This document shows, one piece after another, positions 10,039 through 21,024 of a stretch of DNA of 64,000 bases (position 1 is its first letter; every line of letters starts with the position of its first letter). Origin of the DNA: Agrypnia vestita (Eukaryota > Arthropoda > Insecta > Trichoptera > Phryganeidae); contig JADDOH010023064.1 in assembly GCA_016648135.1 (NCBI GenBank), positions 1-64,000 on the forward strand, read 5' to 3'. The notes beneath the pieces were generated by a model. That model did not search any database and was not told the origin of the DNA. It was given only the letters and a program-made list of their open reading frames with translations. The position numbers and the translations under genes were made by a program.

Positions 10039-12554
10039 GGGTTGAGGGGCCAGCTTTAAGATATTTTTTGCCAACTGTGCATCGCTACGAACTCAAAAAT
10101 AATCAGAAAAGATTTTTTTAAATTTCCCCACATAGCACATTCATTACTCTTTTGAAAATGTAGAAAAAAATATATAAAATTTAATATAATTTAAAATAGA
10201 AACATAAAATGAAATATGTCCAAATGTGCCAGTTCTGGCCACTTTTGGTCTAGTTTTGGCCATGTCATTGTGCCAGTTCTGGCCACTTTAGTTTTTATAA
10301 GGTTTCTTATTATTTAGAATAAAAATAAAACAAGATAGATAAGTAACTGTAGGAAAATTATGAATTTTATTATAATTATGATCTTGTCGTGCCTATTGAT
10401 AAAGAATGAGGTAACTTTTAATGCCACAAAATATCCGGACAGATCAATTTGAAAAGATAAGAAAGAATTTTCTGCTTGTAGTTTTCTGCCATGCATATCT
10501 GTCCTCTCTGGCCGACATTACGGATCTCATTGCAGGGTCCATCATCAGGGCTGATGATGGACCCTGCAATGAGATCCGAAACTTCGGCCAGAGAGGTCAG
10601 ATATACATGGCAGAATATCTCAAAAAAACTACACGCGGAAGATTCTGAATGGCCGTGAAAACCTGAGAACATTTTTAGAAAGAAATTTAGTCTGTTTTGT
10701 AGAAGCGGGTAATGACATTATCATTTTAATACTATTTTCTGCAACAGATGCCAGATTAGGTATTTGTGGCATAACAAATGTATTAGGTACTCTTCATTCT
10801 TTTCCTGAAATAAGTTATTTCACAACCATTACCATTGTCTTCCGACGCAACAGTGTACAATATTTTTACTATTACACTTTTGAATTTTACTAATGCATAG
10901 TCTCCTTCTTTTGGATTTCTTTCTAATTATTTATTTTCCGAAGATCTTGATTTGATAAATCCACAACCGTTCCTCATTTGTTGAGTTTTTTTGTTAAGAA
11001 TGTTCTAAAGTTTTCACGGCTGCTGGGATATTACGCCGTGTTTTTATAACCTTTTTGGCTGAAGACACGAACCAGAGAGAAGACGAAAAGAGTTTTTTTT
11101 CTTTTGTTCGAACTGTCAGCTTTTTTCTTCATTCTATCTTTTCTTAATTGTTTTTCTCTTCCTTGTCTTCCATTTCTGCCTCTTTAACTGCCATTATATA
11201 ACTTGCCAAAAGAAATATACTCTCTTTTACGCATAGTATTACTACTTTTTTCTTTGGCCAGACTACACTTTTATTAACTAAATATATGGCCTTGGCGGTT
11301 GTAATAATAACAATTTCTGAAGTAGAGCCAACAGAAGTATAGTTACGAGGCATAAATTGTCAGATGATTTTGCTTGAGTGGACAATTCATTCTGAACATC
11401 ATTTGTTGCAGCTGCAAATGAGTTTATTTTTGGACTGGGTCTTCTTGAACTGGTACTTTGTGCAGAACATTACTTATTGGATCCACTGTTGTAGTTGAAT
11501 TTAAATCAATGGTTGATGCATCAAAGGACAACTAAGTCTCATTGAGGGGCTACTTTTTGAGAAAGTGTATTAGAAGAATTCAACTCATTCGATGATAGTA
11601 CTCTTCCTAACTGCTGAACTGAATTATCATCTTTAAAAGCTATCCATACTGAATATAGCATTGATACTTCAGTAGAACTAGTCTAATCATAACCATTTTG
11701 ATAAAAATTTTAGAAATATTTTAGTACATCTGGTTGAATCTTACTTTTCAGGTAGGTACTCCAGGAAAGTTGACTTGTTAACTTATTTTTATGGCCATGG
11801 TTTTTATAATTGAACTGGCCGTAACCCATCAATAATGATGGTACTTTTACATGTTAGTTCGGTTTGGTTAAAAAAAAATCCAAAATAAAAATATTTGAAA
11901 AAAAAATTATTAAAAAAATGTCCGAAAAAAAAATTTTTAGAAAAAAAAAAATTACTTTAAATTTTTTTTAAAAAAGGACGTTACACAAAGTTACGCGGAC
12001 GGACGGATGAACGAACAGACAGACAACGAAATTATTATAATTGGGATATCATCGTAAATACCTAATTAATTATGTTTTTCAAAAAAGGTGGCCAAAACTA
12101 ACGCATTATGTAAGCCAGTTGTGGCCTGTCCATGGCCAAAACTAGAACAAGTAAGATTGCAGTGCCAGTTGTGGCCACGTGGCATTTATCTTCTAAGAAA
12201 TAATCTAAATTATGAAATAATCTTCAAACAATGTTCCTAGGACTTCATTAGGCTAAATTAATTCACGAACACAAACATGAGTGATTAAAAAGTTATTTTC
12301 ACATTACTCATCCACGGGCCCTTAAGGTTTTTGCTAAGAATTTAATCATTTTTAACGAATGTCACTAAGAAATTCAACTGATACTCAAAGAAAGAAAATG
12401 GCCATATAGCTGTTATTTATCAAAACAAAACACAGTTTAAAGAATTGATCGGCATAAATAAAATAACAAATATATTTTCATAGCCTTATTTATACACCTT
12501 TGAATGTCCAAGTGGCCAAAACCGGGGTAGTGGCCACAACCGGCCCATCAACCC
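10039..12554. mobile_element. 2.5-kb TIR DNA transposon, decayed, TA target site
   Basis: The ends form inverted repeats: left GGGTTGAGGGGCCAGCTT and right, reverse-complemented, GGGTTGATGGGCCGGTT. Each is flanked by TA (10037-10038 and 12555-12556). Clusters of TGGCCAAAAC and CCAGTTSTGGCCAC motifs lie near both ends (10227-10290; 12087-12186 and 12509-12545), as subterminal repeats do in many DNA transposons. The interior has only decayed frames, including a 69-residue minus-strand stretch at 11144-11353, with no recognisable transposase domain. TA duplication suggests the Tc1/mariner/pogo group, but this is inference. Confidence 0.6.
10485..10614. repeat. 130-bp near-perfect palindrome
   Basis: The arms run from TCTGCCATGCATATCT on the left to AGATATACATGGCAGA on the right and meet at CATCATCAG-GG-CTGATGATG. 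The inner 27 bp (GGATCTCATTGCAGGGTCCA and neighbours) are perfectly complementary. Open frames on both strands here are consequences of the palindrome, not genes. It lies inside the 10.0-12.6 kb transposon and may be a separate MITE insertion. Confidence 0.8.
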
Positions 12555-12588
12555 TACATTTTTTAAACATGATTATACAGCAAAATAA

Positions 12589-12589
12589 T

Positions 12590-12620
<31 letters not shown>

Positions 12621-12621
12621 T
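12589..12621. repeat. (TTTA)n microsatellite
   Basis: About eight tandem TTTA units, just outside the right end of the 2.5-kb transposon. Confidence 0.9.
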
Positions 12622-12629
12622 CTTAATAA

Positions 12630-13014
12630 TTTAGTTCCACACATAATGTTGTGTGGGCTAATACATGATTTCACTTGGACATGTTGCATTCCATCTAATC
12701 ATTCAAAAGTTTTTATAATATAATTTTTGCACTTCAGTTTAAACCTCCTTATATTCTCCATGTTTTGAATTACCTTTGGCAGTTTAATTTAAATAATTTC
12801 AAATTTCCTTTTAATTTTCATTTTCATTTCAGATATACCTTTAGAAGTCCACCAAAATCACATATTACGATATTTTACATAAATCATTAAACTACTGTTT
12901 AATTTTAACATTACAATATAAGTTACATCGCACTCGCAACAGGAACATTTATCTGACATCACGTAACAGCGTTCAAAGCCTTCACACTCAGATTCCTCGC
13001 GGTCACTTGTCACG
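12630..13014. other. Likely 3' flank/UTR of the peptide gene
   Basis: AT-rich sequence downstream (minus strand) of the 87-aa peptide frame. A minus-strand ATTAAA at about 12899-12904 could serve as a variant polyadenylation signal about 110 nt after the stop. No coding exon seen. Confidence 0.35.
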
Positions 13015-13278
13015 TCAATTGTAGGGGCAGATGGGCCCCCTCGGGAAGGGCGCTCTTCCCGGAAAAGCGTAAGGGTCGGCGTTGACGGTCCTGCAGATCT
13101 CCTTGTAGGACCTGCCCCCCGAGGCCCGGGGTCCCCCTCGCCCGCTCCTCTGCCTCCTCTCGCCCCCGTAGCCGCCAAACAGGACGTCCAGCAGGGACGT
13201 CGGGGCAGCCCCGATGGAGACAACAGCGAGGCTCAGAATCGCGGCAACGAACGCCCACAAAAGCTTTAAGGGAGCCAT
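13015..13278 (-). CDS. Putative small secreted peptide precursor, 87 aa, two cysteines
   Basis: An uninterrupted 87-codon frame in a GC-rich island inside AT-rich DNA. Residues 1-24 (MAPLKLLWAFVAAILSLAVV and following SIGA) are a clear signal peptide with an A-P cleavage context. A glycine/arginine-rich spacer follows with RR and GR sites. The C-terminal part starts SYKEIC and ends GPICPYN, with only two cysteines 23 residues apart and a proline-rich loop (DPYAFPGRAPFPRG). This is the layout of a neuropeptide or cytokine-like prohormone that could release one disulphide-looped peptide of about 32 residues. I do not recognise the family. A TATA box lies about 200 bp upstream. GC-rich third positions, unlike its neighbours, support real coding. 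Two overlapping frames here are shadows. Function is unknown. Confidence 0.6.
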   Translation of the reverse strand: MAPLKLLWAFVAAILSLAVVSIGAAPTSLLDVLFGGYGGERRQRSGRGGPRASGGRSYKEICRTVNADPYAFPGRAPFPRGPICPYN

Positions 13279-13478
13279 GTCAAATCACTATAACACGCTA
13301 AAATTAACAGTTTTGCGGTTTCCGTGGTCGATCAGATGGTTCACTCTCGCTCGAGTGTGCGGGAGAGTTTGCGCGGTTTGTTTATCGGAGCGTTAAATGT
13401 CGAGACGGAACTTGGAACCCGGCAGCACTGAAGCAGCCGTCTTCGAGCAATGGGGTCCGGTGGTCGGGTGGGCGCGCT

Positions 13479-13485
13479 CTTTATA
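13479..13485 (-). promoter_or_regulatory. TATA box for the peptide gene
   Basis: TATAAAG on the minus strand, about 200 bp upstream of the ATG at 13278, embedded in GC-rich sequence. A TTCAGTG initiator-like motif lies at about 13432-13426, somewhat farther (about 55 bp) than ideal, so the start site is uncertain. Confidence 0.5.
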
Positions 13486-13689
13486 AGGTCGGGGGCGGCC
13501 GTGGCCCCCTCGGAGCTGATCTGCCCCGACCTTGGAGCGCCCGGCCGGCCGATACGGCGGAGAAATTACTATTCGTCATAAGCCGACCTTCGCAATTTAC
13601 GACGAAAACAAACCCGCGAGCGTTTACAGTGCGTTGCAAGTCTGACCCGCGGCGCGTGTGTCATCTTTCGCGGGGTTTTTATTAAATAA

Positions 13690-14715
13690 ATACGCGTATT
13701 ATAGGTACTACAATGATATCCTGTCGTTTCGTAGAGCTTAGAAAGACAATTTGATAAATGTTGATTCAGAACTCATTGCATGTTTCATACATAAAACATA
13801 GAAAAAAATAATAAACACTGCCATCGGCATATTTCGTAAACATGTTTTAAAAGTAACTTTTGAACTGATTGTATTTTTTCAAAAAATAATATTTTAATCA
13901 TCGAACCAAAGCAGAAACACCCGCTTTGGCGTCGTGATACATCACAGCACAATATGTATGGAATTTCTAGGTCAACGAGACTATTTTTAGCTCACAACAG
14001 CATTTCCATCACGAGATTTGAAATATTCAAAATATGAAAAGTTTAAAAAAGCGCTTTATTGTTTGTGTCATATTTTCCAATAATGAAAAATTTCAAATAA
14101 AGAGTTTTTTTTATAATAATATAAGAGGGAGAAAAAATATTTAAATATTTTGAATAAATAATTTGAGACAACTTGATTTGTTTTAGCTTGAATATGAAAT
14201 TAATATCTGCGTACAAGAATCCAATTCACTGGAGAAGCCGGACAGTAAAACGTGTCGGGTATATTAAAAAAATCTCAATCAAAATTCTGATTACAAATTT
14301 CACTTTCATTATATCATTATAAATAACAGCGGATAAGAATATCCTCCGAGCGTCTGTAACGAAAATGAAAGTGCTTCATTGTCACTTCACCGTTTGCCCT
14401 AATACAAATATCTATAGAGATTGAAAGTGTCTTCCGTTGTCCGCATTAATTCCAATTTCACGCTTAATTCATTTTCAATGCTATTTTTTTCGGCGATCTT
14501 TTAGCTGTCTTTAAATGATGTTGCAACATTGCGATCGTTTTATGTCAATATTCGTCACACGTCACGTAAGCCAAGATAAACTAGTGCACTCGTGTATTAT
14601 ATTTACAAGTACTTATATTTAACCTGTTTTGATAATTCTGAAACAATTACTCATATTCAGAATATTTTGACTGTGTTAAAAAATTTTAGGAATACAATAC
14701 TGGATTTTATCAACA
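13690..14715. other. Intergenic, nothing recognised
   Basis: AT-rich sequence upstream of the peptide gene. No splice-bounded exon, RNA gene or clear repeat was seen. Confidence 0.4.
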
Positions 14716-14719
14716 TTCA

Positions 14720-15115
14720 TCAAGATATATTATATGTACCTAGATGTCTTGTAGGGAGAAAGCTAGTTATAATAATTTATAGGAAAGTAGTTATGGAAGT
14801 CATTTTGGCTATTTGTAGAGCTTATGACCTATCGTACGGTTGGCTTAAGTGATCACTTTGTACAATGTAACTTTCAACAATTAGTAAAGTCACACGTGGA
14901 ACAAGGTGTATTAACGTAACATATATACAACTTCTAAAAAATTGATAGATGTGATGGTCAATCGCGGGTGAAATTGATGAACGCAACATTGTGTAAAGTG
15001 ATCATTTAAGCCAGCCATGCGATAGATCGTAAGCTCTGAACACACAAAAAGGCATCCATACCAACATCCCCATATAAATAACTTCGTCTCTAAGAGACAT
15101 CTATAATATATCATG
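14720..15115. repeat. Large foldback, arms about 190 bp
   Basis: The left arm runs through GATATATTATATGTACCTAG, GATGTCTT and GAGCTTATGACCTATCG to GGCTTAAGTGATCACTTTG. It is mirrored on the right by AAAGTGATCATTTAAGCC, GCGATAGATCGTAAGCTC and AGACATCTATAATATATC. The arms are diverged with indels and meet near 14920. The open frames at 14592-14852 and 14911-15114 are its two strands, not genes. Probably a decayed foldback/MITE. Confidence 0.65.
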
Positions 15116-15290
15116 ATTAATTACTCGTATATTTAATATTTTGTTATTCTAATGTTTACTTCTATTATAAGTACCCCGAGTTGTAAAATACCTATTAAAG
15201 TGGTATAGGAACGTATTCGCAACAAAGTTATTAATCATTAGTTGCTTCCCTCGTACGTTTATAGTTATTTTTATTTCACTATTTTAAAAA

Positions 15291-15362
15291 ATATTTCCAC
15301 GTTTCTGTGTTTCGTTCATACATAAAATATTTCCACGTTTCTGTATTTCGTTCATACATAAA
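15291..15362. repeat. 36-bp tandem duplication
   Basis: ATATTTCCACGTTTCTGT followed by (G/A)TTTCGTTCATACATAAA occurs at 15291 and again at 15327, almost identical, so recent. Confidence 0.85.
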
Positions 15363-15369
15363 ATATTTT

Positions 15370-16440
15370 CTTGCCTATAGGTATATCGATTACCTCACAC
15401 AGCATTTACCCAACCACTTTACCAAGCCCATATGCACGCATCTGAACTAATAGAGAGAGAACAAGTCAACCTAACCTTTCCCATCAGCACCAGCGCGGAA
15501 AAGCACCATCTGCTGTAACAACTAGGACACGAGTGAATTATTTTCAATATTTAATTGTCCCCCCGACAACATTGCTAATTAAGTTCTAAGTAACGTACAA
15601 TATTTTAAAAATGTTAAATTATGTCGTGGCTTCTGTTGTCATAATACCGAACCACACAAAAATACTTTTACTTCGAATAAAACTCCATTTAAGGTTTTAT
15701 GAGTACTATTGCATGTTTTATAATGTCTTTTGCCATATTATGTAATTGCTTACGTAAACAAATGGTTAAGTATAATATTATGACTTGTACACTAACAGTT
15801 GCAAGAGTAGTTTTAACGATTTAAGATTGAATTTTAACTTTGACCTAAGTTAAAAAATTACAATTTCGAAATTTTGTTTTCTTGATTTTAACTCTCTACG
15901 TTCTATAAAGGTAATGAAAAAATCTCTTTTACTTTTTGTATCAAATGCACCATAAAACAAAATTTTTAAAATGCATTCAATTTTGAATTGTGTAATTTAT
16001 TGAGTTTAAAAAAAAGGACCTTCTAAACAAATCATCCTTCTTATTTAATTATTAATTACCCATCTCAGAACGCAATATATTGTCTTTTTAATTCTCTAAA
16101 AGTCACTCATCAAATTTTGTTATATTGTTACAAATGTAAGACTTTTGAATAACTTTGATTTATCATGCTCACATAATGCAACTGCATATAAAAATTTCAC
16201 ACAATACAAATTCCGTGTGTTGTCGGAAATATTCAACATTATTTTGTCAAACAAATTTAATTGATTGATGTGACATTTGTTTATTAAAAAATCCACACTC
16301 ACAACTAGAAAACTATTTTAATTCTTAAAGTATTAAATTTCCGAGATTCATCGCCAATTCAATATTACAAATTATTTTTCAGATCGTATCTCGTACGTGT
16401 TGAATTGCCCATCGCGTTTCCTGTTCGGTTTAATTTTGGC
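15370..16440. other. Intergenic, nothing recognised
   Basis: AT-rich. It includes the probable 3' flank of the small membrane-protein frame, with a minus-strand AATAAA near 16280. Open frame 16120-16302 has no recognisable domain. Confidence 0.4.
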
Positions 16441-16442
16441 GC

Positions 16443-16649
16443 TCATTTCTTCAGTTTACCGCGGCATCGGAAGTTGGTGTCGATATTTTTCTGAAAAATG
16501 AGTACAAATAATAATAATACTGCACCAACATTCATGGCAACTCTTACCACATTTCCTGTTTCCTTCGAGCAATATGGTTTTACATGTTTAAATGTTTGTG
16601 GATACGTACCTACTTTCTTTTTTCTTGGAATTTTACGCCAGTTTATCAT
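16443..16649 (-). CDS. Putative small single-pass membrane protein, 68 aa
   Basis: An ATG-to-stop frame of 68 codons. It starts MINWRKIPRKKKVGTYPQTF (strongly basic), then HVKPYCSKETGNVVRVAM, then a hydrophobic segment of about 14 residues (NVGAVLLLFVLIFQ, about residues 39-52), then a basic tail ending GKLKK. Composition, a well-formed transmembrane helix and a non-repetitive sequence argue for a genuine microprotein of the kind found in mitochondria or ER. An in-frame stop precedes the ATG, so it appears complete as one exon. No family was recognised and no neighbour supports it. A chance frame cannot be excluded. Confidence 0.45.
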   Translation of the reverse strand: MINWRKIPRKKKVGTYPQTFKHVKPYCSKETGNVVRVAMNVGAVLLLFVLIFQKNIDTNFRCRGKLKK

Positions 16650-17135
16650 CGTTTCAAATATTTAAATCAATGTTGTCAATAACAAATATTGTATAAAAAA
16701 TATTTTATTTAAAGACTTACATTTTCCTAGGATATACCTAATTATTGTGAAGTTAACTAATTAATCATCATAACCTGCAGGAAGAGGCAGAGAGGATAGA
16801 AGGGATTGTAAAAATAAATCCAGTAAAACAGAATTTTACATTGATTATTCACTATAAACTACTTAAATATAATCATTTTCAACATAAAAATTATATCAAA
16901 TTACTTAATCCACAAGTGATCATCCAATAAAAATTGACTACCAAAATCTTCCAAAAGAATAAAAAATTACTAAAGAATAGAATAATACCTTTTTAGATTT
17001 CGCTATATCTTCTATAATCATATTGTTTAGTTTTTAAATTAGGTATTACGAATGATTTTATATAATATTATAAATGTTTTTTTTTAATAATCTTTAAACC
17101 CATTCATTATCATCATTTTCATTACTTTATTCTAG

Positions 17136-17226
17136 GATGGTCGGAGACCCAAAGAGACAACAAGGCGCTGTTTCAAGTCTTGATGAACAAAGAAGACCCT
17201 GTTGCCGTTTATCGCAACTTAGTCAG
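17136..17226 (+). other. Orphan coding-like exon, 91 bp
   Basis: Bounded by a pyrimidine-rich acceptor (TTATTCTAG) and a CAG/GTACGA donor, in a frame reading WSETQRDNKALFQV then LMNKEDPVAVYRNLV. The composition (balanced charges, no low complexity, GC above its surroundings) looks like protein-coding DNA. Entry phase would be 1 and exit phase 2. The frame stays open another 60 nt past the donor. No partner exon was found on this strand nearby, and the next 300 bp hold a retroelement scrap, so it could be a relic exon or part of a gene with very long introns. Confidence 0.35.
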
Positions 17227-17307
17227 GTACGACCACAAAATACAAAATTGTAGAAAATGTCCCCCCTCGGATATATTGAAGACACATTTATAATTCAGTT
17301 AAAGTAT

Positions 17308-17595
17308 TTATTCTTGCATATATTTTGGTGGTCTATGGGTGCGACCAATCGGCCGCCTTCCTTCCGGAGTTTCCAAGTATATACATCTTGGTGAACGTCC
17401 CTCTCGTAAGACGTATCCAAGCCACCTATAATATATTTCTTTATATAGAAGTAGAGGTTTCAAGTCGAGGGTCTCCCTTATCACAGTACTTCTCCTTCGG
17501 CCTGTTATGGTTACCGCTGCCTCTCCCCTAAGATAGGTAACATATTTCGGTAGCCTGATTTCTAGGCATCCTCTTCTCTCCGTGGGTGTCCACAA
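17308..17595 (-). pseudogene. Non-LTR reverse-transcriptase C-terminal fragment
   Basis: A 95-residue open stretch containing YRWLGYVLRE, then PRCIYLETPEGRRPIGR. This matches the usual 'RWLGHVLR...GRRPVGRP' tail of insect non-LTR reverse transcriptases. The catalytic domain is absent, so it is a 5'-truncated dead copy. Confidence 0.55.
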
Positions 17596-17599
17596 TTGA

Positions 17600-19720
17600 C
17601 ACCTATTTATATATTTATCAATGTGGGCCTATATAAAATTTTAAAAAAGTCTATTTCGTCTTGATGCTTACCTCGGGTTTATCTATCGCTACACCTCGAA
17701 TCTAACAAATCAACCAATAAAAATATATTGGCTGATGGAAGTTTACTAACTCTTGCTTCCTTAAGCCCACACGTTTATTTTCGTGTCTAACTCTTTCTCT
17801 CTTTAATCTCGCTGAGCAAACTTTATCGATCAAAGTGTGCAGCTCCATTTATTAAAGCACTTACTAAGCTCTCACTAAACTCTCTAGTTCATTTTGGTAC
17901 TTAACTTTAAATAATGATTCAGACCAAAAAAAATTTAAAACACTTTTGGCAACAATAACAATATTGATAACATCATTGTATTGTATTCAATTAATCTTCC
18001 ATTTATTGTTCTGAAATATTGTGTTCATTTCTGTTTGTCGTTTTACATACCTTATATTATTTATTCAAACCCGTCAAATGTATGGGTCAACCATTTTCAT
18101 AATGTTTCCATTATAAAATTGGTTGACCGCAGAACGCACGCATTCCGTTACATTAATTTGTTAAACTTTATATATTCATAAAATTTATTTATTTACTCTA
18201 TATACATTTTCAAGGTTCAGTTGCGGTAAACAAGGATGTTTATTGAAGACCTTGCCATAATATGAAGATTATATGAGGAAGATAAACTCTTATTACTCAT
18301 ATATTATGAATAAAATTCTTTCCTTCAATACTTTTTTAATTATAATTGAATATTCTCAAACTCAGTTTTATCAAAGTCAGCATCAATGATTTTGAGTAAC
18401 ACAAAGCAAAAATTTTTAAAAAATATATATAACTATGTATGTCTGTTGCCTGTTCAATATGAAGACGCTGAAACTTTTAAGTAATTTACGATTTTACATG
18501 TAAGATATTGGTAATCAATTTTTTGATACCAGAAGACTGAATTATTATTATTTCCAGCATTTTTTTCGTTATCATAAGATACAAGATCAGATACTTTGGA
18601 CATCACATTACACGAATATTTGAGGTGTTAAAGTTTTCGGATTTTTATTATTTTAAATGCTCTTTTTTTCTCTATTTATTAATCCAAATTTTATACCATA
18701 TCATTTTTATTCGTGTCATCCAAATAATTTCAGTCACGTTATTATTTATTCAGTACAATTGTCCTTAGTTCCATTCATTGAACCAATTTATATCCTTACT
18801 ATCTATGCCCGCGGCTTCGCCCGCGTGGAATTCTGTTCGAGGCTATAAGAGTACTAGTGAAAAATCAGTATAATCTAAACTAGTCATTCAAACAATTTTC
18901 TGTGAAAGGCAATTTTTATCTACATAAAATTACTCTGGCGATAAGCAAATTTATTTTGGTAAGAATTTAACATTGCTTACTTAAATAACCCCCGATAGAT
19001 TACAGTTAATTTTAAATATTTATTTTCGTCATATTTTATCAATTTGTGAATTAACGTTAACGTATATATGAATTAACCTTAACATAGATGTTTGTCGTTG
19101 CGGACTTTTTTACAGGCCTTTAACTTTTCTATAGAATATTCATATATCCTTATCGTTAAGGCAGCATTCGTAATTCATGTAGGTATGCAATAATAATATA
19201 ATAAATAACCTTAAACAGGAAACAGAAATATATTTGTATACAAAAAGTAGTAGGTACTCAGTTTTATAACTAGGTAATATGTATGTATAAAATAAATTTT
19301 AACTCTGTGTATGTTAATTGACAAATTATTTTAAAACTTATAATATTTGTGTTACAACGTCCTTACACTCTTAACTCTAATTGTTACAACTCCGCGCATA
19401 ATTAAGTTTCATTTATTAATAAATCAAAATGTAAACCTAATTAAACACGGCTCTCACATATATTACATTATTTTTTAAACCCATCAACTGTACCGATCAA
19501 CTAATTTCAAAATGGAAGCAGAGCGCATGCATTCCGTTTCGTTAATTTGATCAAATTTTTCATATTTTAATTTCTCATAAAAATTGTTTGCAATACTTGG
19601 GGATCAGGTAGTTATTTTTCGGTTAAGTGTACCTCGACCTCGAGAAAAAACACATTTTATTTTATTTCTTCATCTTCTTTCTTCTTTTTCTTTTTTGTGG
19701 ATCTGTTTATCAGTGCTACA
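17600..19720. other. Intergenic with dispersed-repeat pieces
   Basis: No gene. Two related segments (about 18040-18185 and 19480-19615) share CATTCCGTT..GTTAATTTG. The first has a stem GGTCAACCATTTT / AAAATTGGTTGACC. At 18807-18830 the string GCCCGCGGCTTCGCCCGCG is the inverted form of the lepidopteran Helitron 3'-end motif. Confidence 0.4.
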
Positions 19721-19724
19721 AGAA

Positions 19725-20226
19725 CTACGCCTCCTGGGATGACGAAGCCCAGCTGTCCCTCCATCTTTTCGGTGGTCTTCCCGGTAGGCGTCGTCCAGAG
19801 GGTATTCCATTCGCTGCTCTATGCACGAGTCTGTCACTATCCATTCTCGCTACGTCATCCCGCCAGAATCTCCTTCTGGATCTACTCCAACGTACTATGT
19901 CCTGTATTTTGCAAATTTTCCTTATGTCTTCATTTCGGACACGGTCACGTAGCGTTTTTCCAGTAATGGATCTCAGCACCTTCATTTCAGTTTTCATTTG
20001 TTCTGAGGAGTCCTTTGGTGCGGACAGTGTCAGCCCTGGTTTCTACAGCGTATGTCATAATAGGTCGCACGCATGTCTTGTATATTTTGACCTTACTTTC
20101 GGTATGCATATTTTTGTTTATCCAGACCAAAGTCTTGAGACACCTTGATACGATGGATGCTCTGTTAGCTTGCTCTCGGACTTCGGTATACAGATAGATT
20201 TCTACACCTAAATATCTGAAGCTCAT
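19725..20226 (-). pseudogene. Non-LTR reverse-transcriptase C-terminal fragment, frameshifted
   Basis: Two minus-strand frames join across a shift near 19990. The upstream one reads FRYLGVEIYLYTEVREQANR then ASIVSRCLKTLVW and KVKIYKTCVRPIMTYAVETR. The downstream one reads KVLRSITGKTLRDRVRNE, DIVRWSRSRRRFWRD and GRPPKRWRDSW. This is the thumb and C-terminal segment of a common insect non-LTR reverse transcriptase. No catalytic FADD box is present. The element is 5'-truncated and decayed. Confidence 0.75.
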
Positions 20227-20229
20227 TTT

Positions 20230-21020
20230 ATTTGTAAATAAAAATCACTTAAATATTCATTTTTCATAAAATTTAATTTTTAATATTTGTTTTAAAATAT
20301 TTTAAAATTTACTAAGTTTTTTATATATATAATCGTTTTTAGGATGTTTGTGGAAATCTAAACTGAGCGAGCTTTTCATTTTTCATGTACACTAGTATAA
20401 ACTCGGTGTCCCGCAACGACTGTACACAGGTTGTACTCGGTGGAACTACGGCACTTGGGATTACGACGGATTAGTCAATAGAGAAATTTTGTGAAGCCTC
20501 TGAAACCAAGTTTTGAAATCACCCTAATACTAAGAGGGATTCTATTTTTATCAAATAGTAAATGGCACGTATCTAGACAGATTTACCTTTTTTTTTAAAA
20601 ATAATTAGTGACACGATTTACAATTTTACCGCCAGTTAACTTGTTTCTTGGTGTTTTCTTGAAATCTTATCCTATTGAAATGAAATCGGAAACTGCATTT
20701 TTTGTCATATAAAAATGCAAATAGAGAAAATTTAACTGGACAAAGCAGTGGTTAATTTATTATTTCTCGCGGTAAATTTGTTAATGCTAATTGGCTGCGC
20801 TTGGAGCCAAAAAACTTGAATCATAAAATCATTGTAAATACAATAAATTTTAGTCAGTTTATTTTATTAAACTTTTTTCATTTTAAATATAATTCACTTC
20901 CTGTGAAAGTAATACTAGTAAGTAATATTCTCAGTCGCGTTTTACGTTTGAATTTTATTCAGTTTAAATTAAAGCTAGGCCAAGATCACTTGAAAAATAC
21001 TTATTTGCATATATGTATAC
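20230..21020. other. Intergenic, nothing recognised
   Basis: AT-rich sequence between the reverse-transcriptase scrap and the Helitron. No coding exon seen. Confidence 0.4.
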
Positions 21021-21024
21021 AGAA

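Noticed and set aside
12858..13258. Two longer frames overlapping the secreted-peptide gene
   Set aside because: GC-rich shadow frames with arginine/glycine/proline-biased translation and no signal peptide; the 87-aa frame alone has a coherent domain layout.
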